Part shown: piece after piece, positions 1-8,770 of the stretch
Position numbering within the stretch: position 1 is the stretch's first letter
Layout of the letters: each line of letters begins with the position of its first letter
Origin: Campylobacter concisus
GTDB lineage: Bacteria > Campylobacterota > Campylobacteria > Campylobacterales > Campylobacteraceae
DNA length: 64,000 nucleotides
Direction: 5' to 3'
NCBI RefSeq assembly: GCF_003048905.1
Contig: NZ_PIRO01000001.1
Coordinates: 806,001 to 870,000, forward strand
The notes under the pieces: generated by a model
Seen by the model: the letters and a program-made list of their open reading frames with translations, nothing else
Told to the model about the DNA's origin: nothing
The model's database searches: none
Made by a program: the position numbers and the translations under genes

Positions 1-1699
1 CTTCTTTATTGTCCCTAAAATATAATGCAATAAAATAATCTAGAAATGATTTATGCGAAAAGGACATATTGCCATTTTCGTCTATTTTAATAAGAGACGT
101 TCTAGTAATAGTATCAATAAAACTGCGCTTATCCGTTATAAAATTATATTTATTACAAAAGGAATTGACGCATTCGCTAAAATCATTTTTGCTAACGATA
201 GTCTTATCTTGTTTGAAAAAATATTGATATGCGAAATTAGCTAGAAAGTCTTTTTTTATTTTTGGCTCAAAAAGTTTATCAATATCAACATCTGTCGTTT
301 TATATTCACCAAAAATTAGACTGACATATCTGTTGTATAACTCCGTAATGGATGCTGGAATCTCATGTTTTTCTTTTACAACATCCATTAAAAGCTTTAA
401 CGCCAAAGGATAGAATGGTATTTGTCCCTCTAGTTCGTTTATGCTTTTTTCTACAATATTGATTGATATATTGTTTGCTTTAATTATTTTTTTAATGAGA
501 GATATCGCCTGATTTACACCGTATGGCAAAAGCTCATAATTCTCATATTCGAAAAAAGATTCTATTATTCCATAGTTAATTCTAGATGTAAAAAGTATAT
601 TTGCATTATTGTTACTCTTGCTTAAATAACTTTCTATATTACCCTTTATCTTATCTCTTATTTCATTTCCTACTTCATCTATTCCATCTATAATAATTAA
701 ATTTGGCTTTATGGCAATCATATTACCATAAAAAGATTCTATAATATTGGAAAAATTATGCAGTGAACAACTGTTGATAAAATCAATAGCCCTAAAACAT
801 ACAGGTAATGCAAAATCCTTCTTTTCTTCCAAAAGGATGTGGTTCTGGTTTTCTTTTAATAAATAATTTATAGAAATGAGTACCATTTTAAATACTAAAA
901 TGGACTTTCCAGAGCCTGCATCGCCGGTTAGTAAAAATTTCTTTTTAGTTTTTGACATTAATATTTTTAAAAAAGAATCAAGAGTTTCTTTCTTGCCAAA
1001 AATTTGTTCGCCTATCCTATTGAGGGTATTTTTATCATTATCGCTTATTATTAGCTCTTGTCTGCTTCTCGTAATTTTTTTAATATTTGGCTGAATAAAA
1101 TACTCATCGTCATTATTGTCTCCCAGGAATTCTTCTATTTTTTCTATGCGATCCAACAAAAATGATTCCATACTCCCATTAAAAAAGAATTCTGGATAAT
1201 ATTGTTCAAATAAATTTATTAACCTTGTAATATCCATAAATTCGGTATTATTTTTATAGGGAGCCTCTTTTATTTCATATAGGATTTTTTCTTGAGCATT
1301 CTGTGTAATTGTTCCGAGATTAACAATACATACATCGGAGATGGTTACCATTTCATTTTTATCATTCAGTTTCGCTGGTAAATTAAAAGCCTGCTTGACT
1401 TGTGTTACTACTTCTGTTGTTTTTCCAGATGCTTTACCATCTAATTTTTCTAAAGCCTTTACAACAAAGGCTGTATACTTTTTATTACCAGTAGATCCAT
1501 CATACTCCATAACAAGGTCTTTACCATTCTCATTCGATCCTTGTAAAATCTCTATATATGGATTTTTTTCTTGATGCATTTTTTCTAATAATTTCTTTAG
1601 AATATGGTGAAATTCATTTTCTTTACCTAAAAATCTCTGTAGTCGCTCCTTCTTGGTATCATGACCTAATTTCTTTGCTTTTGTATTGTAGTCAACCAT
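1..1699 (-). CDS. REase-like/NACHT NTPase, candidate anti-phage NLR-like protein (3' end outside window)
   Basis: The minus strand is open from an ATG at 1699 to position 1 (566 codons, no stop). Residues about 25-130 resemble an Mrr-like PD-(D/E)xK nuclease: Gly59-Lys-Asp61-Leu-Val, then Val-Val-Lys81 and a later QVKQAF segment; the exact catalytic set is uncertain. Residues 258-266 are a Walker A motif, TGDAGSGKS. Residues 334-342 are LIIIDGIDE, the hhhhDGhDE Walker B typical of NACHT, followed near 370 by a TSR sensor. Near 547 comes FSHKSFLDYF, the winged-helix motif that ends NACHT modules, so a C-terminal sensor would lie beyond the edge. Bacterial NACHT proteins are known phage-defence ATPases; the nuclease would be the effector. 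RBS AAAAAGG lies 7 nt before the ATG. It is cargo of the island inserted in comM. The NACHT call is strong; the defence role is inference. Confidence 0.82.
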   Translation of the reverse strand, partial: MVDYNTKAKKLGHDTKKERLQRFLGKENEFHHILKKLLEKMHQEKNPYIEILQGSNENGKDLVMEYDGSTGNKKYTAFVVKALEKLDGKASGKTTEVVTQVKQAFNLPAKLNDKNEMVTISDVCIVNLGTITQNAQEKILYEIKEAPYKNNTEFMDITRLINLFEQYYPEFFFNGSMESFLLDRIEKIEEFLGDNNDDEYFIQPNIKKITRSRQELIISDNDKNTLNRIGEQIFGKKETLDSFLKILMSKTKKKFLLTGDAGSGKSILVFKMVLISINYLLKENQNHILLEEKKDFALPVCFRAIDFINSCSLHNFSNIIESFYGNMIAIKPNLIIIDGIDEVGNEIRDKIKGNIESYLSKSNNNANILFTSRINYGIIESFFEYENYELLPYGVNQAISLIKKIIKANNISINIVEKSINELEGQIPFYPLALKLLMDVVKEKHEIPASITELYNRYVSLIFGEYKTTDVDIDKLFEPKIKKDFLANFAYQYFFKQDKTIVSKNDFSECVNSFCNKYNFITDKRSFIDTITRTSLIKIDENGNMSFSHKSFLDYFIALYFRDNKE

Positions 1700-1734
1700 G
1701 AAATAATCCTTTTTAAAATAAAATATTTTAATAA

Positions 1735-1740
1735 ATTATA
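1735..1740 (-). promoter_or_regulatory. Candidate -10 box of the NACHT gene
   Basis: On the minus strand TATAAT lies about 35 bp upstream of the NACHT start, between the terminal repeats and the gene. No clear -35 is seen, as is common in Campylobacter sigma-70 promoters. Confidence 0.35.
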
Positions 1741-1753
1741 AAAACAACATATG

Positions 1754-1792
1754 TTCGCAACTTTTATTGAACTATTCGCAACTTTTATTGAA
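1754..1792. repeat. Two 18-bp direct repeats at the island end
   Basis: The sequence ttcgcaacttttattgaa occurs twice without mismatch, at 1754-1771 and 1775-1792, with a 21-bp period (two helical turns). The second copy is 7 bp inside the presumed TGT terminus at 1797-1799. Helically phased repeats just inside a terminus suggest transposase-binding sites. Confidence 0.75.
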
Positions 1793-2672
1793 TTTCACAG
1801 CCACCACCAAAGATTGAACTTTTGGTTGAAGTGTGATGGGGCGAGCGAAAGGCTCTAGTGCTTGTAAATTCGCTATCTTGCAGGTTTAAAGAGCGGTAGG
1901 CGGCAGACTTTAGCACCTCTTCTAAGCTTTGTGGCGCCATGATGTAGACGAGACGTTTTGCACACATGCTTTTGCCGCTACCTGGGCTACCTTCAAATAA
2001 AATATTGTGCATGCCAACAGCTGCGATGACGCAGGCTCTTTTAGCTCTTTCTTGACCCAAAACATCCTTAAAATCAAGCTCGAAGTTTAAATTTGGAACG
2101 TATCTTTTACCAGAAATTTCTATCACGTTTGAAAATAGCTCATGCGTAGCGGTAAAATGTATACTTTTTGCAAATTCTGCGTCGTTAAAAAATCTAATCG
2201 CTTCCTCTAGAGTACTAACCGCATAAATCTCTAAATTTGGGATCATTGAAGCTTTTTGTGCTATCTCTTTTGGCACTAAGACTTTTACGTTTTTTACCTG
2301 TGTGCTTAAAAAAAGAAGGATTGAGAATAAATTTGCTGTACTTTTTACGCTTCCATCAAGCCCAAGCTCGCCAAATACAAAAATTTTCTCTAAGTTTTTT
2401 GCCTTTTGAAGAGCTATAAGAATAGCGATAGCTAGGTCAAAGTGTGAGCCACTTTTTGGCAAATCTGAAGGGGATAAATTTATGGTTATCTTTTGTGCTG
2501 GAAAAGAAAAATCAAGTGCTAGAAGTGCTGCTTTTACGCGTTCCGTACTCTCTTTGATACTTGTGCTTGCAAGCCCAACGATGCTAAAACCAGGAAGCCC
2601 ACGAGAGAAGATAGACTCAACGTCAATTATCTTTAGCCCATCGCCGTAAGTAGCACATCTTAGGGACTTCAT
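1785..2672 (-). pseudogene. comM: ComM/YifB-like AAA+ protein, 3' part cut off by island
   Basis: ComM is a hexameric helicase that extends recombination during natural transformation; intact proteins are about 500 aa. The 295-aa product keeps the N-terminal ChlI-like domain (start MKSLRCATYGDGLKI) and the Walker A FEGSPGSGKS around residue 228. It stops after RSPHHTSTKSSIFGGG, where the family continues into the LAHxGVLFLDE Walker B. The last four codons and the stop are supplied by the inserted island. Without Walker B and the C-terminal lid it should be inactive. The ATG overlaps the def stop by 4 nt (ATGA), so the fragment is probably still transcribed with def. The missing 3' part should lie left of the window. 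Confidence 0.88.
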
Positions 2673-3187
2673 GATATTTTTTCTTTTTTCTGCTTTTTGT
2701 ATTCCTTATCGAATTTTTTGCGTTTATTAAAGCCGATTTTTTCTATAAAAAGATGTCCATCCAAGTGGTCATTTTCATGCTGGATAGCGATCGCTAGAAG
2801 CCCATCAGCTCTTAAGCTTTGCTCTTTGCCAAAGCGATCTTGATATTTGATAGCCACAACCTCATTTCTTTTTACATCTTCATAATATCCAGGCACACTA
2901 AGGCAACCCTCTTGATAGATGCATTCTCCTTCGCGTAGTTCAAACTTTGGATTTATGATCTCGATTAAATTTTCTTTATCTTGTACGCCCTCGTCATTGG
3001 CTAGATTTATAATAAAAATTCTTTTTGCGACACCTATCTGAATAGCTGCAAGGCCGATGCCTTCTTTTGCAATCATCGTATCATACATATCATCAAGTAG
3101 TTTGTGAAGTTCCTCATCAAAATTTTTAACATCTTTTGAGACTTCATAAAGTTTCTTATTTGGATAAGATAAAACCTCTAAGATCAA
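2669..3187 (-). CDS. def: Peptide deformylase
   Basis: Removes the formyl group from the initiator Met of new proteins in the cytosol. The three metalloenzyme motifs are present: GIGLAAIQIG, EGCLSVPG (Cys metal ligand) and QHENDHLDG (two His ligands and the catalytic Glu). At 172 aa it has normal length. The second position of the last motif is Asn where many homologues have Ile. The start is a TTG at 3187 with AGGAG about 8 nt upstream. It follows the degenerate GGDEF gene by 14 nt and overlaps comM by 4 nt, so it sits in the tig-clpP-GGDEF-def-comM transcription unit. Confidence 0.95.
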   Translation of the reverse strand: MILEVLSYPNKKLYEVSKDVKNFDEELHKLLDDMYDTMIAKEGIGLAAIQIGVAKRIFIINLANDEGVQDKENLIEIINPKFELREGECIYQEGCLSVPGYYEDVKRNEVVAIKYQDRFGKEQSLRADGLLAIAIQHENDHLDGHLFIEKIGFNKRKKFDKEYKKQKKEKIS

Positions 3188-3201
3188 GCCAAAACTCCTA
3201 C

Positions 3202-4224
3202 TTATTCACCCAAAAATATAGGCTGCTCATCATCTTGTGTTAGTATTAGTTGATCTAACGAGTAAGAGATTAGTTCTTCAGCGCTTCTTGTTTTTGTTAT
3301 CATACTTGAAACTACTTGAATGTCTAGCTTACACTCTTCACCATCTATCTTCCAAGGTATAGATGAAAGCATATTTAAAATTCTGCTACCAGCTTGTTTT
3401 GTGCCATTTTCATCAGTATATTTCATAACCATAGCAAAACAGCCATCGCCGTAATGAGCTACTATATCGCTCCTTCTAGAAGTTCTTAAAAGAAGCTGCG
3501 ATATAGCTTTATACATATTGTTTCGCTCTTTTAAATTTTTAACACGATTTGTAAATCTGTCTTTTGCTCTTACTAGTAAAAACGATGCGTTATAGCCATA
3601 TCTTTTAACAGCTTCTACTTCACTTTGTACTGTGGCTACTAGAAATTTTTTATTATAGACGTCATATGTCGTATCATAAATCGACTGCTCTTCAATAGAT
3701 TTAAGCATTTTAGCTACTTCGTCATAGCTTACTTTAATGACATCAAGATGCTTATCCATAAGGCTGTTTAATTTTATTAAGTCATGGTTAAATGCGCTTA
3801 AAACATTTTGAAGAGCTAGGATATTTGTATTGTTTTTGAGTGCATCCATGCGCTTTTGCACTAGGCCTCTCATGATGCCTAAATTTTTATAGATTAGCAC
3901 CACGGCTTGAAGCATGCTTTTTATTTGGATAAATCCTTGCTTTATCTCTTTTTCAATAGAGATATTACTGCCTGATGGTACTGAGATCTCGGAATTTATG
4001 ACTATCATATCACCGATCTCTTTTCTAAATTCATCAGGCTGTCCATCAAGCATTTTCTCAAAATAAATAGAGTAATTATTTGGCGTAGATGGAACATTAT
4101 CGTCACTTAATTCATGCAAAACATTTTCTGAAAATTTGTAGATATCTACCTTTTCTTTTTCTAGAATATGTTTTACCTCAACCGCTTTTTTCTTAGGGTC
4201 TGGTGCATTATCTATCTTTATCAC
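3202..4224 (-). CDS. Degenerate GGDEF-domain protein
   Basis: A 340-aa cytosolic protein with no membrane segment or signal peptide. Residues 1-170 are a helical N-terminal region without recognised domain. Residues about 185-335 have the diguanylate-cyclase fold: YDTTYDVYNKKFL matches the DxLTxLxNRR entry motif, and AHYGDGCFAMVM occupies the GGDEF position. The signature is changed from GGDEF to YGDGC, so catalysis is unlikely; a c-di-GMP-independent or binding role is possible. Start GTG at 4224 with a weak TAAGG six nt upstream. It lies between clpP (8 nt) and def (14 nt), so it is co-expressed with protein quality-control genes. The fold is clear; the function is unknown. Confidence 0.7.
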   Translation of the reverse strand: MIKIDNAPDPKKKAVEVKHILEKEKVDIYKFSENVLHELSDDNVPSTPNNYSIYFEKMLDGQPDEFRKEIGDMIVINSEISVPSGSNISIEKEIKQGFIQIKSMLQAVVLIYKNLGIMRGLVQKRMDALKNNTNILALQNVLSAFNHDLIKLNSLMDKHLDVIKVSYDEVAKMLKSIEEQSIYDTTYDVYNKKFLVATVQSEVEAVKRYGYNASFLLVRAKDRFTNRVKNLKERNNMYKAISQLLLRTSRRSDIVAHYGDGCFAMVMKYTDENGTKQAGSRILNMLSSIPWKIDGEECKLDIQVVSSMITKTRSAEELISYSLDQLILTQDDEQPIFLGE

Positions 4225-4232
4225 TTTGGGCC

Positions 4233-4823
4233 TTATTTAAAACTTTTCTCCAAAATTTTATCAACAAGTCCGTACTCTTTGGCTTCGGCCGAACTCATAA
4301 AAAAGTCACGTTCAGTATCTTTTACGATCTTACTTAGCTTTTGACCTGTATTTTTAGCCAAAATTCCGTTTAAAATCTCTTTCATACGCAAAATTTCACG
4401 AGCTTGTATCTCGATATCAGTCGCTTGTCCTCTAGCACCGCCAAGTGGTTGGTGTATCATGATGCGAGAATTTGGCAATGCATATCTTTTACCTGGCGCA
4501 CCACAGCTTAATAAAAATGCACCCATGCTAGCGGCTTGTCCGATGCAGATCGTGCAAACATCTGGCTTTATGTAGTTCATCGTGTCATAGATACTAAAGC
4601 CACTTGTTATCACGCCACCTGGTGAGTTTATATAAAGGTAGATATCTTTGTCCGGATCTTCAGCCTCTAAAAATAGAAGCTGAGCAACTATAGAAGCGGC
4701 CATGCCATCTTCTATCTCGCCACTTAGCATAACGATCCTGTCTTTTAAAAGACGGGAATATATATCATAGCTTCGCTCACCTCTGCTAGTTCTTTCAACT
4801 ACGACAGGAACGTAATAGCTCAT
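4233..4823 (-). CDS. clpP: ATP-dependent Clp protease proteolytic subunit
   Basis: Serine peptidase that forms the double-heptamer chamber working with ClpA/ClpX. The 196-aa length is typical. The catalytic Ser sits in [11 protein letters not shown], the His in MIHQPLGG and the Asp in the [10 protein letters not shown] segment. Its ATG shares one base with the tig stop (TAATG), which implies translational coupling of trigger factor and protease, as in other Campylobacter. Confidence 0.97.
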   Translation of the reverse strand: MSYYVPVVVERTSRGERSYDIYSRLLKDRIVMLSGEIEDGMAASIVAQLLFLEAEDPDKDIYLYINSPGGVITSGFSIYDTMNYIKPDVCTICIGQAASMGAFLLSCGAPGKRYALPNSRIMIHQPLGGARGQATDIEIQAREILRMKEILNGILAKNTGQKLSKIVKDTERDFFMSSAEAKEYGLVDKILEKSFK

Positions 4824-6154
4824 TACTCAGCCTTCTCTTTTTTGCTTGCTTTTTTCTCGTCTTTTTCTTTGTTGAAAAGATCGCTAAATAGCTTCTCTTC
4901 GATCATTGACATCTTTATAGCTGGAAGCATGCCTTGGTTGCGGTACATCTCAAGGTGCGCTTTTGGATCTTGACCGCTTCTATACGCCTCAAAATAGATC
5001 GCTTGAACGACCTCTTGATCGCTTACTTTTACGCCTCTTACACGAGCTAGTTCATCGATGATGAAAGTTAAACGAACGCTATTTTCAGCGTCTTTTCTAA
5101 ACTCGTCACGTTTTTTAGAAAGAGCATCTTTATCCTCTCTAAATTTCTTCATATCGTCTGGGGTAAATGAGCTCCATGCGTTTCTAAACTGCATATCGAT
5201 CTCTTGCTCAACAATATTTTTTGGCACATCAAATTTAAATTTCTCGACCGCAGCTTCAGCAAATTTTGGCTTAAGCTCATCATTTATAAGTTTATAAATT
5301 TTCTCTTGGCGGATTTGCTCTTTTATACGCTCATCAAGTAATTCTTCAGTTGGCTTTTCTTCATTTGGAAGTAAAGTTTTTAGCATCTCTTCATCTAGTT
5401 TTTCAGGAATTTTTCTCTCTTGAATTTCATGAAGTTTTATTTTAAAGATAGCGTCTTTGCCAGCTAAATGTGCAGCTCCGTAGTTTTCTGGGAATTTAAC
5501 CTCGATATCTTTTTCGCCACCAGCTTTTATACCTACCATGCCATCTTCAAAGCCTGGAATGAATTGATTTGAGCCGATCTCAAGCACATAGTTTTCAGCC
5601 TTGCCACCATCAAATGCAACGCCGTCAACAAAGCCTTCAAAGTCAAATTTAGCAAAGTCACCAACCTTTAGACCTCTTTTGCCATCAATTTTTTCAAGTG
5701 GAGCTATCATTTTTAGAAGTTCAGTTTTTTTCTCATCGATATCTTTTTTCAAAACACGCGGGTTTGAAAACTCAGGTATTAAACTCTCATAGCCACTCAC
5801 ATCGACACTTGGCTTAAATGAAACTGTTAGCTCAACATCGATCTTGCCATCTTTTCTGTCAAATTTTGAAACGATAGGCTCGCCGATAAGATCGTCATTT
5901 TTCTTGCCTGCTTGTTTTATAGCCTCATCAACAACATCTCTTAAGACATCTTGCTCAGCATCATTTATTAGCTCTTTCTCGTAGCGTTTTAGCACAATAG
6001 CAACTGGCACATGGCCTTGTCTAAAGCCATCTACTTTCATAGTTTTTGCTGCTTTTTTTGCTAGTTTTTCTACGCTAGATTTTATAGCATCTGCACTTAT
6101 AGTCGTGCTTGCTAAGGTATTTACGCTATCTAGAGCTTTGATTTTGATTTCCAT
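4823..6154 (-). CDS. tig: Trigger factor (ribosome-associated chaperone/PPIase)
   Basis: Binds the ribosomal exit tunnel and helps nascent chains fold. The 443-aa protein has the three-part layout: N-terminal ribosome-binding domain with the DGFRQGHVP signature loop around residues 41-50 (family GFRxGxxP), a central FKBP-type PPIase domain at about 150-240 ([29 protein letters not shown]), and a helical C-terminal chaperone domain ending in a Lys/Glu-rich tail. First gene of the minus-strand tig-clpP-GGDEF-def-comM unit, divergent from folE across 137 bp. Confidence 0.96.
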   Translation of the reverse strand: MEIKIKALDSVNTLASTTISADAIKSSVEKLAKKAAKTMKVDGFRQGHVPVAIVLKRYEKELINDAEQDVLRDVVDEAIKQAGKKNDDLIGEPIVSKFDRKDGKIDVELTVSFKPSVDVSGYESLIPEFSNPRVLKKDIDEKKTELLKMIAPLEKIDGKRGLKVGDFAKFDFEGFVDGVAFDGGKAENYVLEIGSNQFIPGFEDGMVGIKAGGEKDIEVKFPENYGAAHLAGKDAIFKIKLHEIQERKIPEKLDEEMLKTLLPNEEKPTEELLDERIKEQIRQEKIYKLINDELKPKFAEAAVEKFKFDVPKNIVEQEIDMQFRNAWSSFTPDDMKKFREDKDALSKKRDEFRKDAENSVRLTFIIDELARVRGVKVSDQEVVQAIYFEAYRSGQDPKAHLEMYRNQGMLPAIKMSMIEEKLFSDLFNKEKDEKKASKKEKAE

Positions 6155-6291
6155 CGAATTCCTTTATGAATACAAATTTTTAGCCCAAAATATAGCAGAA
6201 TTTTCCTTATTTCATTGTAAATTTGTAAATTTTTATAGATATAAAAGGCGTTTTAACGTAGAATCTAGCAATAAAATTATGGAGAAAATTT

Positions 6292-6864
6292 ATGCAAGAG
6301 AGTTTTGAAAATTCGGTTAAAAATATGCTAACGATTATAGGTGAGGATCCAAACAGAGAGGGGCTTTTAAAAACTCCTGAGCGTGTCTTTAAAGCGTTTA
6401 AATTTCTAACTAGCGGATATGATGAAGATCCAAAAGAGGTTCTTGGTGACGCACTTTTTACTAGCTCAAATAACGAAATGGTTCTGATGCGAAACATCGA
6501 ATTTTACAGTCTTTGCGAGCACCATTTATTGCCTATTATCGGCCGTGTGCATGTGGCGTATATCCCAAATGGCAAGGTCGTTGGGCTTAGTAAAATTCCA
6601 CGCATGGTAAATATCTACGCCAGACGCTTGCAAATTCAAGAGCAGATGACTGAGCAGATCGCAAAAGCACTTGAGGACGTGATCGCTCCAAAAGGCGTTG
6701 GAGTCGTTGTCGAGGCTAGACATATGTGCGTTGAGATGAGGGGTGTGCAAAAGATAAACTCAACTACGACAACCTCAGCGCTTAGAGGCTGCTTTATCAA
6801 AAATGCAGACACAAGACGAGAATTTTTCTCGCTTATAAACTCTCCTAGGGAAACGCATTTTTGA
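6292..6864 (+). CDS. folE: GTP cyclohydrolase I
   Basis: Converts GTP to 7,8-dihydroneopterin triphosphate, the entry to folate (and queuosine) synthesis. The 190-aa protein has the zinc motif SLCEHHLLP around residue 76 (Cys and His ligands), the third ligand Cys in [11 protein letters not shown], and the [21 protein letters not shown] substrate-pocket segment. The start ATG at 6292 follows a weak GGAG. Its TGA overlaps the TTG start of fliI by 4 nt, so a metabolic gene is coupled to the flagellar ATPase, as in C. jejuni. Confidence 0.96.
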   Translation: MQESFENSVKNMLTIIGEDPNREGLLKTPERVFKAFKFLTSGYDEDPKEVLGDALFTSSNNEMVLMRNIEFYSLCEHHLLPIIGRVHVAYIPNGKVVGLSKIPRMVNIYARRLQIQEQMTEQIAKALEDVIAPKGVGVVVEARHMCVEMRGVQKINSTTTTSALRGCFIKNADTRREFFSLINSPRETHF

Positions 6865-8168
6865 GCTTAGAGCATATAAATTTAAAGCTTAAAGAGGGTG
6901 TGAAACTCTCAAACACCTTTGGCATCATAACTAAAATCACAGCTACGACTATCGAGATCACTGGACTTCGTCCAAGCATCGGCGACATCGTGCGAATAGT
7001 CGCAAAAGATAAGAGTAAAAACGGCCTTGGCATGGTTACGCAAATAAAGACAGATGGAGCTTATATCAGCCCATTTGGCTTTGTTGAGGGATTTAGGATA
7101 GGCGACTTCGTCTATGAGAGCGATCAGGGCATGAGCATACCTGTGGGGCCAAATTTACTAGGTCGAGTGGTCGATCCATTTATGAAGCCCATTGATGGCA
7201 AAGGAGCGATTGAGACGACCGAGTACATGCCGATCATGAGAGCACCGATAGATGCGATGAAGAGAGGGCTTATAAATGAGCCATTTAGCGTTGGTATAAA
7301 GACGATAGATGGGCTGCTTACTTGCGGCAAGGGGCAAAAGCTGGGAATTTTTGCAGGCTCAGGTGTTGGCAAATCAACCCTCATGGGTATGATCGTAAAA
7401 AACACACTAGCTCCCATAAAAGTAGTCGCGCTAATAGGCGAGCGTGGCCGTGAGGTACCTGAATTTATCGAAAAAAACCTGGGCGGCGACCTGGAGGGTA
7501 CAGTCATCATTGTAGCGACTAGCGATGATAGCTCGCTCATGCGAAAATATGGTGCCTTTTGTGCGATGAGCGTGGCTGAGTACTTCAAACAACAAGGAAA
7601 TGACGTGCTTTTTATCATGGATAGCGTAACACGTTTTGCGATGGCACAGCGTGAGATCGGCCTTGCGCTTGGCGAGCCACCTACATCAAAAGGCTATCCA
7701 CCAAGCTCACTCACGCTCTTACCACAGCTAATGGAGCGCGCCGGCAAAGAGGAGGGCAAGGGCAGTATCACGGCATTTTTCACCGTGCTAGTCGAGGGTG
7801 ATGATATGAGCGACCCGATAGCTGACCAAAGCCGCTCTATCCTAGACGGACACATCGTGCTAAGCCGCGAGCTAACGGACTTTGGCATCTACCCACCTAT
7901 CAATATCCAAAACTCGGCCTCGCGTGTCATGGGCGACGTGATCGGCAAAGAGCACAAGCTAAATGCGATGAAATTTAAGCGCCTCTACTCGCTTTTAAAA
8001 GAAAATGAGGTCCTGCTTCGCATCGGCGCATATCAAAAGGGCAGCGACAAGGAGCTTGACCTTGCGATCTCGAAGAAAGAATTTATGGAGAGCTTTTTAA
8101 AACAAAGCTCAGAAGAGGCCTTTGCGCTTGAAGAGGTCGAAGAGCTGCTTGATAAGATCAATCAGTAA
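6861..8168 (+). CDS. fliI: Flagellum-specific ATPase FliI
   Basis: Hexameric F1-beta-like ATPase that delivers flagellar export substrates to the type III export gate with FliH/FliJ. The 435-aa protein has an N-terminal beta-barrel, the Walker A GSGVGKS near residue 165, Walker [12 protein letters not shown], and the [12 protein letters not shown] segment typical of flagellar/T3SS ATPases. The start is TTG at 6861 inside the end of folE (TTGA overlap); no better in-frame start aligns with the family. No transcription terminator was found downstream. Confidence 0.96.
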   Translation: MSLEHINLKLKEGVKLSNTFGIITKITATTIEITGLRPSIGDIVRIVAKDKSKNGLGMVTQIKTDGAYISPFGFVEGFRIGDFVYESDQGMSIPVGPNLLGRVVDPFMKPIDGKGAIETTEYMPIMRAPIDAMKRGLINEPFSVGIKTIDGLLTCGKGQKLGIFAGSGVGKSTLMGMIVKNTLAPIKVVALIGERGREVPEFIEKNLGGDLEGTVIIVATSDDSSLMRKYGAFCAMSVAEYFKQQGNDVLFIMDSVTRFAMAQREIGLALGEPPTSKGYPPSSLTLLPQLMERAGKEEGKGSITAFFTVLVEGDDMSDPIADQSRSILDGHIVLSRELTDFGIYPPINIQNSASRVMGDVIGKEHKLNAMKFKRLYSLLKENEVLLRIGAYQKGSDKELDLAISKKEFMESFLKQSSEEAFALEEVEELLDKINQ

Positions 8169-8770
8169 ATTTCTAAAATTTATAAGCCTTTTTACAAAAT
8201 TTGGCTACTAAAAATATAATCAATTTTTTATACTAATTGTTAAAGTGATCACGCATTACTTCTTTACTTCGGATGTAAAAATCGCACTCAAAGACCTATA
8301 AATTTCTATTTTCTCATCTCTTTTTTGATTTCAAAAAGCGCTGCTACAAATATCATGAAAGAGAATTTGAAATTTATGAGGCTTTTTATTTTAGACTTCG
8401 TGAGACGGCTATTTTTGTATTACACAAAATGACAAGATTTTAATAAAACTTTTTTAAAGCACCAAACGTGCAAATATACATTCCAAGCAGCGGTCATGGA
8501 GTGGATAAACTCCAAAAATTTAGGATTTTTTAACAAAAACTACTTGTTTAGCAAAGACCATGTTACAATTTTAAGGCAAGTAAGCGGGCCAAATTTATAC
8601 TAAGTAATTATGTGCTGATGTCTGTCTTGCTATAAATTTTGGTGGCAGTCATAGCGCAAATTTAATTATAAAATCAAAATTTTACGTTTAGTCCAGTAAT
8701 CCCTAGCACTTTAGACTTTACCTCTTGGCAAAAGCGTATAGCCACACGAGATAGTAAAATTTGGAAGGGC
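8169..8770. other. 602-bp intergenic region, no supportable gene
   Basis: The gap lies between the convergent fliI and AAA+ ATPase genes. I see no open frame of useful length, no tRNA and no strong hairpin followed by a T-run. Some stretches have gene-like composition (8560-8770) and could be old decay products, but no translation gave a recognisable family. Confidence 0.5.

Larger units (their letters stand above)
1..1799. mobile_element. Right end of a transposon-like island inserted in comM (partial)
   Basis: The comM reading frame breaks off after its SSIFGGG motif and runs into unrelated DNA at about 1799. On the minus strand the foreign DNA starts with TGT and holds two 18-bp direct repeats (1754-1771 and 1775-1792), then a promoter-like stretch and the cargo gene. 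A TGT terminus with tandem repeats just inside is the layout of ends bound by TniA/TnsB-type DDE transposases, and comM is a known insertion site for such islands (the Acinetobacter AbaR/Tn6022 group). The sequence shows the break and the repeats; the transposon family is inference because the transposase and the other end lie outside the window. Confidence 0.6.

Noticed and set aside
6845-7888. Several minus-strand ORFs inside fliI (up to 164 aa)
   Set aside because: fliI has all its motifs in the plus frame; the minus ORFs have no family, RBS or context.
8560-8770. Outer-membrane barrel relic on the minus strand (pieces ending in an NVKF-type C-terminus)
   Set aside because: The readable pieces are too short and fall in different frames; no family could be supported.
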